Shown here: positions 36,562-45,294 of the stretch, piece by piece
Numbering within the stretch: the stretch's first letter is position 1
Layout of the letters: every line of letters starts with the position of its first letter
Source: Salicibibacter cibi
GTDB taxonomy: Bacteria; Bacillota; Bacilli; Bacillales; Marinococcaceae
Length of the DNA: 64,000 nucleotides
Direction of reading: 5' to 3'
Assembly (NCBI RefSeq): GCF_016495865.1
Contig: NZ_CP054706.1
Span: 2,046,001 to 2,110,000, forward strand
The notes under the pieces: generated by a model
Databases searched by the model: none
What the model saw: the letters and a program-made list of their open reading frames with translations, nothing else
Told to the model about the DNA's origin: nothing
Translations under genes and position numbers: made by a program

Positions 36562-37806
36562 TTAAAAACTCTCGGTTAACTCATCTCGAAAATCGAGATG
36601 AGTGATGTTGATCAATTCTTTTTTTCTTTCTGCCAACGTTTTCCCATACAGAGATGCGATCCCGTATTCCGTAACGACATAATGCACATCAGATTTGGTC
36701 GACGTAGCACTCGTCAGGGTGGGAACAATTCTTGATTTCGTGCCTTTTGCCGCCGTTGAAGGGAGAGCGATAATGGACTTCCCGCCTTTTGAAGCCATCG
36801 CGCCGCGCATAAAGTCCATTTGGCCTCCAACGCCTCCGATGTAAAAATCTTTTATTTTTTCAGCGTTAATTTGTCCGGTTAAATCTACTTGCACTGCTGA
36901 ATTGATCGCATGAAAATTGGATAACTGCGAAATAGTCGCTGTGCTATGCGTATAATCGGATGGATGTAGTTCTATGTTCGAATGACAGTCGGCATAGTTA
37001 TATAGTTGCTGTGTCCCTGCTAAGCACGTGGCAACGATTTTTCCTTGGTTAATTTCTTTATGTTCGTTTGTCACGACGCCGTTTTCATATAGATCGATGA
37101 GTGCTTCCGGAAACGTACCCGTGTGAACGCCGAGATCGGATTTATTTTTTAAAGCACCTATAATACTGTTTGCCAATGATCCTATCCCGATCTGGATCGT
37201 CGAGCGGTCGGGAATTAATTCAGCCACATAGTGAGCAATCTTGTGCTCTGTATCACCCGGGATCGCACTTGGAAGTTCATTTGGAGGGAGCGAGCCTTTC
37301 ACAAATACATCAATGCCAGTGGAAGAAATCGTTCCTCTTCCGTTCACCCACGGTAGCTGATGACTTATTTCTGCGATCACCAATTGTGCGTGCTGGATCA
37401 ATGATAATGTATAATCCGCAGACAACCCTAAATTAACGTTCCCTTCGTTGTCGGGCGGTGTACACTGGATAAAAGCTACATCCGGTCTCAACTGTTCCAT
37501 ATATTCGGGTATATCGGACAAATTCATGGGAAAATAATCGGTCATCCCGCTTTTATATGAATCTTTTAACCCCCCCGATAAAAGGAAGCTATTCACTTTA
37601 AAATGTTGATCCCACTCTGGATTTGCATATTCACATGGGGTGCCGAGGGGCATATTATAAATCGTTACATTTTCAAGCCTTTGCCTTTGTTGGATTAATT
37701 CTCGGATAAGCGTCGGAGGTTCACTGCACATCCCTGCCAACACGAGATGATCGTTTGACTTTACCTGTTGTACCGCTTCTGATGCCGGTATCGTTTTATC
37801 TATCAT
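36562..37806 (-). CDS. acetyl-CoA hydrolase/CoA-transferase family (4-hydroxybutyrate CoA-transferase-like)
   Basis: 414-residue family I-type CoA-transferase. It shows IQIGIGSLANSIIGAL, the GIGGVGGQMDFMRGA-like segment (here GVGGQMDFMRGAMASKGG) and the C-terminal VTEYGIASLYGKTLAER motif typical of acetyl-CoA hydrolases and 4-hydroxybutyrate or acetate/succinate CoA-transferases. It could activate an acid at the expense of acetyl-CoA, recycling CoA without ATP. GGGGTG precedes the ATG. It starts two bases after the CaiB/BaiF gene stop. Confidence 0.9.
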   Translation of the reverse strand: MIDKTIPASEAVQQVKSNDHLVLAGMCSEPPTLIRELIQQRQRLENVTIYNMPLGTPCEYANPEWDQHFKVNSFLLSGGLKDSYKSGMTDYFPMNLSDIPEYMEQLRPDVAFIQCTPPDNEGNVNLGLSADYTLSLIQHAQLVIAEISHQLPWVNGRGTISSTGIDVFVKGSLPPNELPSAIPGDTEHKIAHYVAELIPDRSTIQIGIGSLANSIIGALKNKSDLGVHTGTFPEALIDLYENGVVTNEHKEINQGKIVATCLAGTQQLYNYADCHSNIELHPSDYTHSTATISQLSNFHAINSAVQVDLTGQINAEKIKDFYIGGVGGQMDFMRGAMASKGGKSIIALPSTAAKGTKSRIVPTLTSATSTKSDVHYVVTEYGIASLYGKTLAERKKELINITHLDFRDELTESF

Positions 37807-37808
37807 TT

Positions 37809-38993
37809 TTATAACACCCCATCTTCTCGCATACGGGAAATTTCATCATTGTTAAAGCCCAAAGATGATAACACTTCGTCCGTATGTTCCCCCAATAAAG
37901 GTGGATGAAGTCTTACCGATGCCGGGGTGTCTGATAATTTCACGGGAAAAGCAGGTGTTTTTAAGTCTTTAATTTTTGGATGATCAATATTTGCCATTGT
38001 TTCTCTGGCGACAGCTTGTGGGGATGTGACTGCCTCACCGACTGCGTTCACGGGGCCACAAGGAACACCGACTTCATCCATTTTTGTGCAAATCTCATCG
38101 CTTGTAAATTGAGCGAACCGTTCAGCCAAAACAGGAACGAGTCGATCACGGTTGGCAACACGCAACTGGTTTGTTTTATACGCTTCCACTTGCAATAAAT
38201 CTTCCCATCCCATCGCTTTACACACTTTTTCCCACAGGGCATCATTTGCGGCCGCCAGAATGATATTTTTATCGCTTGCTTTAAACACTTGATACGGCAC
38301 AATCGAATTATGTCCTTGTCCCATCGGCTTCGCTGATTGTCCGGTTGCAAAAAAACCTGTGGCTAAGTGGTTTAAGGTCATGATTTGCCCGTCCAATAAG
38401 CTGCTATCTACAAACTGGCCTTCTCCTGTGTTTTCTCTCGCCAATAAAGCAGCCAAAACGCCTAATGCACCTAGAATACCTGTCGTTAAATCAGCGACGG
38501 ATGGCCCCGCCTTATAGGGAACACCAGGCTCTCCTGTTGTGCTCATCAACCCGGCGTAACCTTGCATTAAAATATCATATCCTGCACGAAATTTTTCAGG
38601 GCCTGTTCTGCCAAAGCCTGAAATGGATAAATAGATAATTCGCGGGTTGATTTTTTTCAATGTTTCATAGTCGATCCCCAACTTTTCGGTAGCACCGGTT
38701 CTGAAATTTTCAATTAAAACATCGCTGTCTTTGGCCAATTCATGAATAATTTGTTTTCCCTGATCTGTTTTAAGGTTTACAGTCATACTTCGCTTGTTTC
38801 GATTAGAGCTTAAATAATAACAGCTTTCCCCTTCCCATTCCGGGGGCGAGAAATGTCTGGCTTCATCCCCCCTCCCGGGCTGCTCCACTTTAATCACTTC
38901 CGCACCGAGATCTCCGAGCATTTGGCCGGATACGGGTCCCGCAAGTGTCCGTGCGAGTTCTAAAACTTTTATTCCTTCCAAAGGTAAACGCAT
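37809..38993 (-). CDS. CaiB/BaiF family III CoA-transferase
   Basis: 394 residues. The N-terminus GIKVLELARTLAGPVSGQMLGDLGAEVIKVEQP is family-diagnostic in its parts (LAGP, LGDLGAEVIKVE), followed by SSNRNKRSMTVNLKT and the catalytic Asp region FVDSSLLDGQI. The ATG at 38993 follows GGGGGAG and starts just after the thiolase stop; a longer in-frame start at 39062 would overlap the thiolase. Family members transfer CoA between acids or racemise 2-methylacyl-CoA; sequence alone does not decide which. Confidence 0.9.
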   Translation of the reverse strand: MRLPLEGIKVLELARTLAGPVSGQMLGDLGAEVIKVEQPGRGDEARHFSPPEWEGESCYYLSSNRNKRSMTVNLKTDQGKQIIHELAKDSDVLIENFRTGATEKLGIDYETLKKINPRIIYLSISGFGRTGPEKFRAGYDILMQGYAGLMSTTGEPGVPYKAGPSVADLTTGILGALGVLAALLARENTGEGQFVDSSLLDGQIMTLNHLATGFFATGQSAKPMGQGHNSIVPYQVFKASDKNIILAAANDALWEKVCKAMGWEDLLQVEAYKTNQLRVANRDRLVPVLAERFAQFTSDEICTKMDEVGVPCGPVNAVGEAVTSPQAVARETMANIDHPKIKDLKTPAFPVKLSDTPASVRLHPPLLGEHTDEVLSSLGFNNDEISRMREDGVL

Positions 38994-39007
38994 GCTCTCC
39001 CCCACCA

Positions 39008-40204
39008 TCAAACTTGTAAATTTTCGAATATGGTTGTAATCCCTAACCCACCGCCGATGCAAGCAGTAACCGCCCCGTATTTGCTTCCGCGACGCTCCAT
39101 TTCATTCATCAATTTAATCGTTAAAATATTACACGTCGCACCTAACGGATGGCCTAAAGCAATCGCACCGCCGTTGACATTCAACCGGTTTTGGTCGATG
39201 CCCAATTCCTTAACGACCGCCAGTGACTGGGCGGCAAATGCCTCGTTTAACTCAATAAGATCGATATCTTCCAGTTTAAGGCCGGCTTGTTTTAAGGCTT
39301 TCCTCGTGGATGGAACAGGCCCTATCCCCATAATATCCGGCCCTACGCCTGCTGAAGCCTGTGCAACGACCTTCATTTTTGGTGTCAGATTCATTTCTTC
39401 GGCTTTTTCCGCAGACATAACGAGCGTAGCGGCTGCTGCATCATTCCTTCCACTTGAATTGCCTGGTGTAACGGTTCCGTCTTTTTTAAAAACAGCCGGT
39501 AATTTAGATAATTTTTCTATATTCGTGTCCCTTGGGTGCTCATCGATGTCAAACGTAATGGTTTCTTTTCGCTGCTTCACTTCGTATGGGGTAATTTCAT
39601 CCTTGAATTTTCCTTTATTAATGGCGTCTTTGGCTAATTCCTGGCTACGCAATGCAAATTCATCTTGTTCAGTTCGGCTAATACTGTGCATGTCCGCCAA
39701 ATTTTCAGCCGTGACTCCCATCGTCAAGTCATTCCCGTATACTTCTTCCGGTTGCGCTTTCGGCTGGCTTTCCGTATTGGGATCGACGATTACACCATTT
39801 CCCGCTGTTAGGCCAAAACGCGCACCCCGAATATAGTATGGGGCTGTGCTCATGCTTTCCGTTCCCCCGGCTATGACCGTATCCCCCAAACCGCAAGCGA
39901 TTTGCTGCGCGGCATTATTGATCGATTGTAAGCCGGAGCCGCATTGCCGATGGACTGTATACCCCGGAACTTCAATAGGGATCTCGGCGCGAAGCGCAGC
40001 TTTCCTGGCAATATTTGGTTGATCCGTGCTTTGCTTAACGTGTCCAAGGATCACTTCATCAATAGTGGTACTATCCAGCTCGGTACGGGAAAGAAGCTCT
40101 TTCATAACATGGGAAGCCAGATAATCCGGTTCCACGTCTTTTAACGTTCCGCCCATTCTCCCGATTGCCGTTCGTACCCCATCGACGATGACAACATCTT
40201 TCAT
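39008..40204 (-). CDS. acetyl-CoA C-acetyltransferase (thiolase)
   Basis: 398 residues with Cys88 in VHRQCGSGLQSI, His352 in GGAIALGHPLGATCN and Cys382 in TACIGGGLG. The RQCGSGLQ context is that of biosynthetic/degradative acetoacetyl-CoA thiolases. GGGAG precedes ATG 40204 at a slightly long distance. It heads the group thiolase, CaiB/BaiF, CoA-transferase, permease, after a 306-base gap. Confidence 0.93.
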   Translation of the reverse strand: MKDVVIVDGVRTAIGRMGGTLKDVEPDYLASHVMKELLSRTELDSTTIDEVILGHVKQSTDQPNIARKAALRAEIPIEVPGYTVHRQCGSGLQSINNAAQQIACGLGDTVIAGGTESMSTAPYYIRGARFGLTAGNGVIVDPNTESQPKAQPEEVYGNDLTMGVTAENLADMHSISRTEQDEFALRSQELAKDAINKGKFKDEITPYEVKQRKETITFDIDEHPRDTNIEKLSKLPAVFKKDGTVTPGNSSGRNDAAAATLVMSAEKAEEMNLTPKMKVVAQASAGVGPDIMGIGPVPSTRKALKQAGLKLEDIDLIELNEAFAAQSLAVVKELGIDQNRLNVNGGAIALGHPLGATCNILTIKLMNEMERRGSKYGAVTACIGGGLGITTIFENLQV

Positions 40205-40510
40205 TTGAAAACAACTCCCATATAATATTTTGGCGCAAGGGGATGCGCTGTTACTTTTACGGTGTTGTTCGGACGAATTCTTTATTAATAGAGTTGAAAC
40301 TGTCCGAACCCAGGTGATGTTGGAATTTTATGGGCTATATGCCGATAACCTCATCCATCGAAGGGTCAATTCAGTTGATTTTACCTTCTGGTGATGTCAC
40401 ATAGACTCTTCATGACACCTCTCTTTGGACGATTATTCCATTTAGGAGGTGTCATGACCCTCACAGCACTAAACAATCTATTATGATCCCCTCACGGCAA
40501 GGAACTCCCT
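40205..40510. other. 306-base intergenic region with two inverted repeats
   Basis: No gene is supported. It contains a perfect 11-bp inverted repeat CATGACACCTC (40411-40421) with GAGGTGTCATG (40446-40456) and a perfect 8-bp pair GTTCGGAC (40267-40274) with GTCCGAAC (40302-40309). Neither is followed by a T-run. They may be operator or transposon-scar sequences. No clear sigma-A or sigma-54 promoter for the thiolase was recognised. Confidence 0.5.
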
Positions 40511-41659
40511 CTATGAATATTCCTTTTTCAGTCTACCCGCAATAATGTTCTTTTGAATTTCCGATGTTCCTTCATAAATCTTTGTTATACGGGCATCACG
40601 GTAATACCGCTCAATGGGGTACTCTTTCATATAGCCCATTCCGCCATGGATTTGAACGGCGAGATCGGCAACCCGGTTATAGACTTCGGCGCCGTGTAAT
40701 TTAACCGTCGCTGCTTCTTTAATCAAGTTTCGGCCTTGATCATTCATCCATGCAACTTTATACGTGAGCGCTCGCAATGTTTCAATATCCAGCGTCATAT
40801 CGGCGAGATAATGTTGAATAATTTGTTGTTCAAAAATCGGTTTCCCGAATTGTTCTCTTTGCATCGCGTAGTCCAAGGACATTTCATGTAACTTCACGCA
40901 AGACCCTAAATTTCGTGCGGCTAAGCCGGCGCGGCCATTGGCAAGAATTTTTAACGCATTGACGTATCCTTTGCCTTCTTCTCCAAGCACGTTTTCAACA
41001 GGCACCTCACAATCTTCGAAAAACAACTCCACCGACTGCGAACCGTGTAATCCCATTTTTTCCTCGACTTTTCCTACTTTAAAGCCAGGAAAATCACTTT
41101 CTACAATAAAAGATGTGATCCCTTTTGCGCCCTTTTCAGGATCGGTAGCAGCCATCACAGTGAAAACATCTCCGATTGTCCCGTTGGTGATAAAATGCTT
41201 TGACCCATTTAAAATATATTTGTCACCTTTACGAACAGCTGTTGTTTTTACGTTCGCCGCGTTCGACCCTGCCGCGGGTTCGGTTAAGGCATATCCGCCG
41301 ATTAATTCCCCTCTTGCCATCGGAGGCAAATATTTTTTCTTTTGCTCTTCTGTTCCCATTTCCACAATGCCGACACTGCCGATGCCGGTATGGGCACCGA
41401 TGACGGTGGTAAACCCATTGATGGTTTTACCCAGCTCCTCATATACAGCGCATTTGCCGACCATATCAATACCTAAACCGTCATATTCTGCAGGAATACT
41501 TAATCCGAACAGTCCGATTTCCTTGCTTTTATCCATGACATCTTTCGGGATTTCATCCGTTTCTTCAATTTGATGGGCGACAGGATCCACTGTTTCATAG
41601 ACAAAATCCTTGACGGTCCCTTTTAACATTTGAATCTCTTCCGAGAAATCGTAATTCAT
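40511..41659 (-). CDS. acyl-CoA dehydrogenase
   Basis: 382 residues, close in layout to the enzyme at 11556: YALTEPAAGSNAANVKTT, NGSKHFITNG, GGMGYMKEYPIERYYRD and TKIYEGTSEIQKNIIAGRL with the catalytic Glu. GGGGGAAAG precedes the ATG at 41659. It follows the CaiB/BaiF gene by 17 bases and is the last gene of the transcript starting at 44251, with no terminator of textbook form after it. Confidence 0.94.
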   Translation of the reverse strand: MNYDFSEEIQMLKGTVKDFVYETVDPVAHQIEETDEIPKDVMDKSKEIGLFGLSIPAEYDGLGIDMVGKCAVYEELGKTINGFTTVIGAHTGIGSVGIVEMGTEEQKKKYLPPMARGELIGGYALTEPAAGSNAANVKTTAVRKGDKYILNGSKHFITNGTIGDVFTVMAATDPEKGAKGITSFIVESDFPGFKVGKVEEKMGLHGSQSVELFFEDCEVPVENVLGEEGKGYVNALKILANGRAGLAARNLGSCVKLHEMSLDYAMQREQFGKPIFEQQIIQHYLADMTLDIETLRALTYKVAWMNDQGRNLIKEAATVKLHGAEVYNRVADLAVQIHGGMGYMKEYPIERYYRDARITKIYEGTSEIQKNIIAGRLKKEYS

Positions 41660-41676
41660 TTTCTTTCCCCCATTGT

Positions 41677-42852
41677 TTAAATAATTCTTTGCTGTTGTAA
41701 TTGTTGAATGCCGGCCGGGGAGTATCCCAGTTCACCGAACAATTCGTGATTATGTTCACCCAAGTCCGGCGCGTTTCGCCTAATATCGCCTTTTTCCGTA
41801 GAAAATTTAATCGGGAATCCAATTTGTTTTAGCATCCCCAGTGCAGGATGTTCACTTTCGATCATCATCTCTCTTGCAATAACCTGCGGATCGGCAAACA
41901 CTTCGTCAATATCGTGAACCGGTCCGACACATGTTTCGTCCTCTTTTAATAAATTCAACCATTCTTGTTGATTTTTCTCTAAAAAAATACGCTGTAATTC
42001 TTGTTTCATCTCTTGTTGCTCTTCCTCCGGAGCTGACAAACGATCGATAAAATCTTCTTTTTCAAGAAGTTGGCAAAGTCTTTTCCAAAACTTTTCTTCT
42101 AAAGCGCCCACGGAAAGATATTTTCCGTCTTTTGTCTCGTAGACGCCGTAACAAGCCTTTTGCCCGGAAAGTCTGGTCTCACCGCGTTTGGGCTTATCAC
42201 CCGCTGCCAAATAACCTCCGGCTACTCCCGATAACCAAGAAAGCACCCCGTCCATCATGGAAATATCAACATATTGGCCTTGACCTGTTCTTTCTTTATG
42301 GAGAAGGGCCATCAACACCCCGGCCAAAGACATTAACGAGCCGCCGCCAATATCTGCAATTTGAACACCCGGGACAATCGGTTGGCCATTTTTTTCACCG
42401 ATTAAACCCAATACGCCGCTATATCCAATATAGTTAATATCGTGGCCGGCCAATTGATTGTAAGGACCATCTTGTCCATAACCGGTAATGGAACAATAAA
42501 TGATCCCCGGATTGAGGGCAGAAATTTGCTCATAAGATAATCCCAACTTATTCATCACGCCGGGCCTGAAACCTTCGATGATGACATCGGCATCCTTGGC
42601 AAGATTTTTAAAAATTTCTTTTCCTTCCTCGCTCTTTAAATCAAGGGTAACGCTCTTTTTATTCCGGTTAAGAACTAAGTGCCTGGTACTGTACCCTTCG
42701 ATAAAAGGATCGGTGTTTCTGCCATAATCCCCAATGACCGGTTGCTCCACCTTGATCACTTCAGCGCCATAATCCCCCATTAACATCGTACAGTAGGGGC
42801 CGGGCAACAACCTCGTTAAATCAAGAATCCGTATTCCATCTAGTACGCCCAT
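41677..42852 (-). CDS. CaiB/BaiF family III CoA-transferase/racemase
   Basis: 391 residues, starting MGVLDGIRILDLTRLLPGPY. The RLLPGPYCTMLMGDYGAEVIK wording (catalytic region with YVDISMMDGVLSWL) is nearer to alpha-methylacyl-CoA racemases than the paralogue at 37809. A racemase would allow both stereoisomers of methyl-branched acyl-CoA to enter beta-oxidation. ATG 42852 behind GCAGGTGG is preferred over the GTG at 42864. It lies between thioesterase and dehydrogenase genes. Confidence 0.88.
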   Translation of the reverse strand: MGVLDGIRILDLTRLLPGPYCTMLMGDYGAEVIKVEQPVIGDYGRNTDPFIEGYSTRHLVLNRNKKSVTLDLKSEEGKEIFKNLAKDADVIIEGFRPGVMNKLGLSYEQISALNPGIIYCSITGYGQDGPYNQLAGHDINYIGYSGVLGLIGEKNGQPIVPGVQIADIGGGSLMSLAGVLMALLHKERTGQGQYVDISMMDGVLSWLSGVAGGYLAAGDKPKRGETRLSGQKACYGVYETKDGKYLSVGALEEKFWKRLCQLLEKEDFIDRLSAPEEEQQEMKQELQRIFLEKNQQEWLNLLKEDETCVGPVHDIDEVFADPQVIAREMMIESEHPALGMLKQIGFPIKFSTEKGDIRRNAPDLGEHNHELFGELGYSPAGIQQLQQQRII

Positions 42853-42876
42853 GTACCTATCCACCTGCTTTGCCTA

Positions 42877-43281
42877 TTATTTTTTTAAAACGGTAAAAGC
42901 TGCGGTTGCAACCGCGATCAATCGATCTTGATCATCGACCACCTTTGATTCCACCGGTATTATACTTTTGCCCGGATGAACAATATTTGCTGTGGCATAC
43001 AGCGTTCCATCCTTCACTGGGGATACGAAGTGTGTATTTAAATAAATCGTCGCTACTTTAACGTTCTGGGATGAACGAATCGTCACGCCAATAATTGAAT
43101 CTAACAATGATGTAATGGACCCGCCATGCAAAAATTGATTGCAATTCATTTGATTTTCGGATACTGGCATTTTTATTCTCGCTTCCCCCGCGGATAAATA
43201 ATCCATCGAGATTCCCATATGCCTCCAAAAAGGGGAATCTTCAAAATCATTCTGCAACCATGTTAAGTATTCATTGTCCAA
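42877..43281 (-). CDS. PaaI-type hotdog thioesterase
   Basis: 134 residues of the hotdog fold. Features are NQFLHGGSITSLLDSIIGV, where the HGG and following acidic residue are typical of the PaaI/YbgC-type thioesterases, and the sheet segment VATIYLNTHFVSPVKDG. It starts at TTG 43281 behind GAGGGAGAG. It probably hydrolyses an acyl-CoA that stalls in the pathway, releasing CoA; the exact substrate is unknown. Confidence 0.88.
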   Translation of the reverse strand: MDNEYLTWLQNDFEDSPFWRHMGISMDYLSAGEARIKMPVSENQMNCNQFLHGGSITSLLDSIIGVTIRSSQNVKVATIYLNTHFVSPVKDGTLYATANIVHPGKSIIPVESKVVDDQDRLIAVATAAFTVLKK

Positions 43282-43300
43282 AAGTTCTCTCTCCCTCGGT

Positions 43301-44251
43301 TCATAAATTATCGTCTAATCTTTTGCGTGCTAGATTTGCTTCCTTTAAAATATGATCAAATAATTGTTCCACACTTGGGATATCATCAATCAGTCCGACC
43401 CCTTGGCCTGCCCAGCCGAACCCTTCCTTCATATCGCCGTCTTGAATGAATTTTTGGTTTGCCTCGCCGTTAATATATGGCCATAATTCCTCAAATGAAG
43501 CTCCTTTTTCTTCCATTTGAGCAATTTTTTCCGTTGCTTCAGAACGTAATCCCCGTGCAGGGATGCCGATCGATTTTTTGATAATAATGGTTTCATTCTC
43601 TTGCGCATTTACAATTGCCTCTTTATAACGGGGATGCGCGATACACTCCTTTGTCGCAATAAATCGCGTCCCCATTTCTATGCCTTCAGCCCCTAAAGCC
43701 AAAGCGGCGGCATAACCTCTCCCATCCACAAGTCCTCCGCTGGCAAGCACCGGAATCGATACAGCATCAACAACTTTTGGTACTAAAACAACGGTGCCTA
43801 CATCATCCCTGCCGAGATGGCCGCCTCCCTCGGTGCCCACGACAATAACTGCGTCAGCGCCCAATTCTTCAGCCTTTTGCGCTTGTCGTACCGAAGCTAC
43901 AAGCACAAACTTTTTAATATTCGTTCCTTCCAATTGTTGAATAACGTTTGCCGGGTTGCCCGCGGTGAGAGAAATAGCAGGAACTTCCTCCTCAATCGCC
44001 ACATCTACAAATTGGTCTACCGGGCGTCTTCCTAATGCAAAATTGACACCGAAAGGACGGTTCGTGAGCTGTTTTACTTTTCGAATTTCATTACGTAAAT
44101 CGTTTGCATCTTTAAAAAATGTAGCCGTGATTTGACCAAGTCCTCCCGCGTTTGAAACAGCGGCCGCTAACTCGGCAAATGCCAGATATGCCAACCCGCC
44201 TTGAATGATTGGGTAATCGATACCAAACGTTTCATTTATTCTATTTGGCAC
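43301..44251 (-). CDS. nitronate monooxygenase / FabK-like flavoprotein
   Basis: 316-residue FMN TIM-barrel protein of the 2-nitropropane dioxygenase family. Visible are YPIIQGGLAYLAFAELAAAV, SNAGGLGQI, and VGTEGGGHLGRDDVGT, whose His is the proposed base in class I nitronate monooxygenases; PVLASGGLVDGRG binds phosphate. The family also includes FabK enoyl reductases and oxidases of unknown role. GTG 44251 with GAGGAG. It is the first gene after a good sigma-A promoter. In this context a flavin-dependent enoyl-CoA redox role is as likely as nitronate detoxification. Confidence 0.87.
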   Translation of the reverse strand: MPNRINETFGIDYPIIQGGLAYLAFAELAAAVSNAGGLGQITATFFKDANDLRNEIRKVKQLTNRPFGVNFALGRRPVDQFVDVAIEEEVPAISLTAGNPANVIQQLEGTNIKKFVLVASVRQAQKAEELGADAVIVVGTEGGGHLGRDDVGTVVLVPKVVDAVSIPVLASGGLVDGRGYAAALALGAEGIEMGTRFIATKECIAHPRYKEAIVNAQENETIIIKKSIGIPARGLRSEATEKIAQMEEKGASFEELWPYINGEANQKFIQDGDMKEGFGWAGQGVGLIDDIPSVEQLFDHILKEANLARKRLDDNL

Positions 44252-44313
44252 AGGAACAACTCCTCAGTGGCAGGATAAAATCTTTTATAAACCGCTTTCA
44301 ATTATTTGTCTTC

Positions 44314-44342
44314 ATTTTACTTATAAAAAAATTTTTTGTCAA
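44314..44342 (-). promoter_or_regulatory. sigma-A promoter for the 44.2-40.5 kb operon
   Basis: Minus strand TTGACA (44342-44337), 17-base AT-rich spacer, TAAAAT (44319-44314), about 63 bases before the GTG at 44251. Confidence 0.7.
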
Positions 44343-44358
44343 ATAAATTTAAATACAT

Positions 44359-44384
44359 TAAGACAGGTGCAAACACCTGCCTTA
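44359..44384 (-). terminator. hairpin at the end of the 59.4-44.4 kb operon
   Basis: Minus strand AAGGCAGGTG and CACCTGTCTT pair around TTTG; a T-rich but interrupted region follows. It lies between the MaoC gene stop and the next promoter. Confidence 0.6.
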
Positions 44385-44390
44385 TGGGGA

Positions 44391-44799
44391 TCATTTTGTG
44401 GGGAGTTCACACTCAAATGTCCCTTTGACTTTCACTTCCCCGTCCTGATTCATGGCTTGAACTTCCCCTACAACCCGATGATCATCTTTCTTTTCCAAAA
44501 TGGAACCGACGACCCGTATACGTTCACCGGGGTACGTCATCTTCTGAAAGCGTACATTCATTTTTTTCACGTTTTTTCTAGGTACCCATGTCGTCACACC
44601 CTCGGCAGCCATCCCCATGATCAGCATCCCGTGAGCGATTAAACCGGTTCCGGCTGGCTTGCTCCCCAACTTCTTCAACCGTGTGCAATGGATTAAAATC
44701 CCCGGAAGCACCTGCATATTTCACCAATTGCACTCTTGTAATTGGATCTTTTTCGATCACCGGCAATTGCTCGCCAACGTCTATATCTTCATAGATCAT
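44391..44799 (-). pseudogene. MaoC-like hydratase (HadB-like), frameshifted
   Basis: Hotdog-fold enoyl-CoA hydratase interrupted by one indel. The ATG at 44799 has AGGAGG. The N-terminal frame contains the hydratase motif GASGDFNPLHT with catalytic Asp and His; the other frame continues GTGLIAHGMLIMGMAAEG and ends FECELPTK. The switch occurs at a run of four C (44664-44667, GGGG in the mRNA); three or six would keep one frame of about 136 codons. Everything else looks intact. It is paired with the FAS1-like half encoded immediately upstream, as in mycobacterial HadA/HadB or ChsH1/ChsH2. Confidence 0.82.
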
Positions 44800-44819
44800 G
44801 TTATCTCCTCCTCTATTGA

Positions 44820-45272
44820 TCAATGTCTTTCAATGGTCGTGCTTCTGGCAATGGCAACTTTTTTATCATTTTGATTCGTGTAGGTGTTTTCAGTCGTTAT
44901 TAGATTCATTCCGCCGGAAGCACCTTCTTTTACCTTTACATCAATCACTTTCGACGTAACGGTTAAATGATCCCCCGCATATATATCACCAATGATTTCA
45001 TACTCCTGTTCCCCATGGAGAACTTTCACCGGGTTTATATCCAGCATTTCCACTTTTTTATCAAAGGTATATCCACCCCACAGATCAATCACTTGCAAGA
45101 ATGTTAATGGAATAGGAATCCTTTCAAATCCTTCCTTTCTAGCCGCATCCTCATCAAAATAGATCGGGTTGTCATCGCCAATGGCCATTGCCAACTCCTT
45201 AATTTTCCCTTTCTCCACATCAAAATGAAACGGCTCAAATTCCAAGCCTATTAATTGTTGTTTGTCCGACAT
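44820..45272 (-). CDS. MaoC N-terminal (FAS1-like) dehydratase subunit
   Basis: 150-residue hotdog protein of the MaoC_dehydrat_N type: FDVEKGKIKELAMAIGDDNP and the conserved IPLTF segment are recognisable. It lacks the GDxNPxH catalytic pair of MaoC-type hydratases, as is usual for this half. AGGGAGG precedes the ATG at 45272. The next gene encodes the catalytic MaoC half, so the product is probably a heterodimeric enoyl-CoA hydratase for a bulky substrate. Confidence 0.87.
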   Translation of the reverse strand: MSDKQQLIGLEFEPFHFDVEKGKIKELAMAIGDDNPIYFDEDAARKEGFERIPIPLTFLQVIDLWGGYTFDKKVEMLDINPVKVLHGEQEYEIIGDIYAGDHLTVTSKVIDVKVKEGASGGMNLITTENTYTNQNDKKVAIARSTTIERH

Positions 45273-45294
45273 TCTGAAACCTCCCTGAAAAAAA

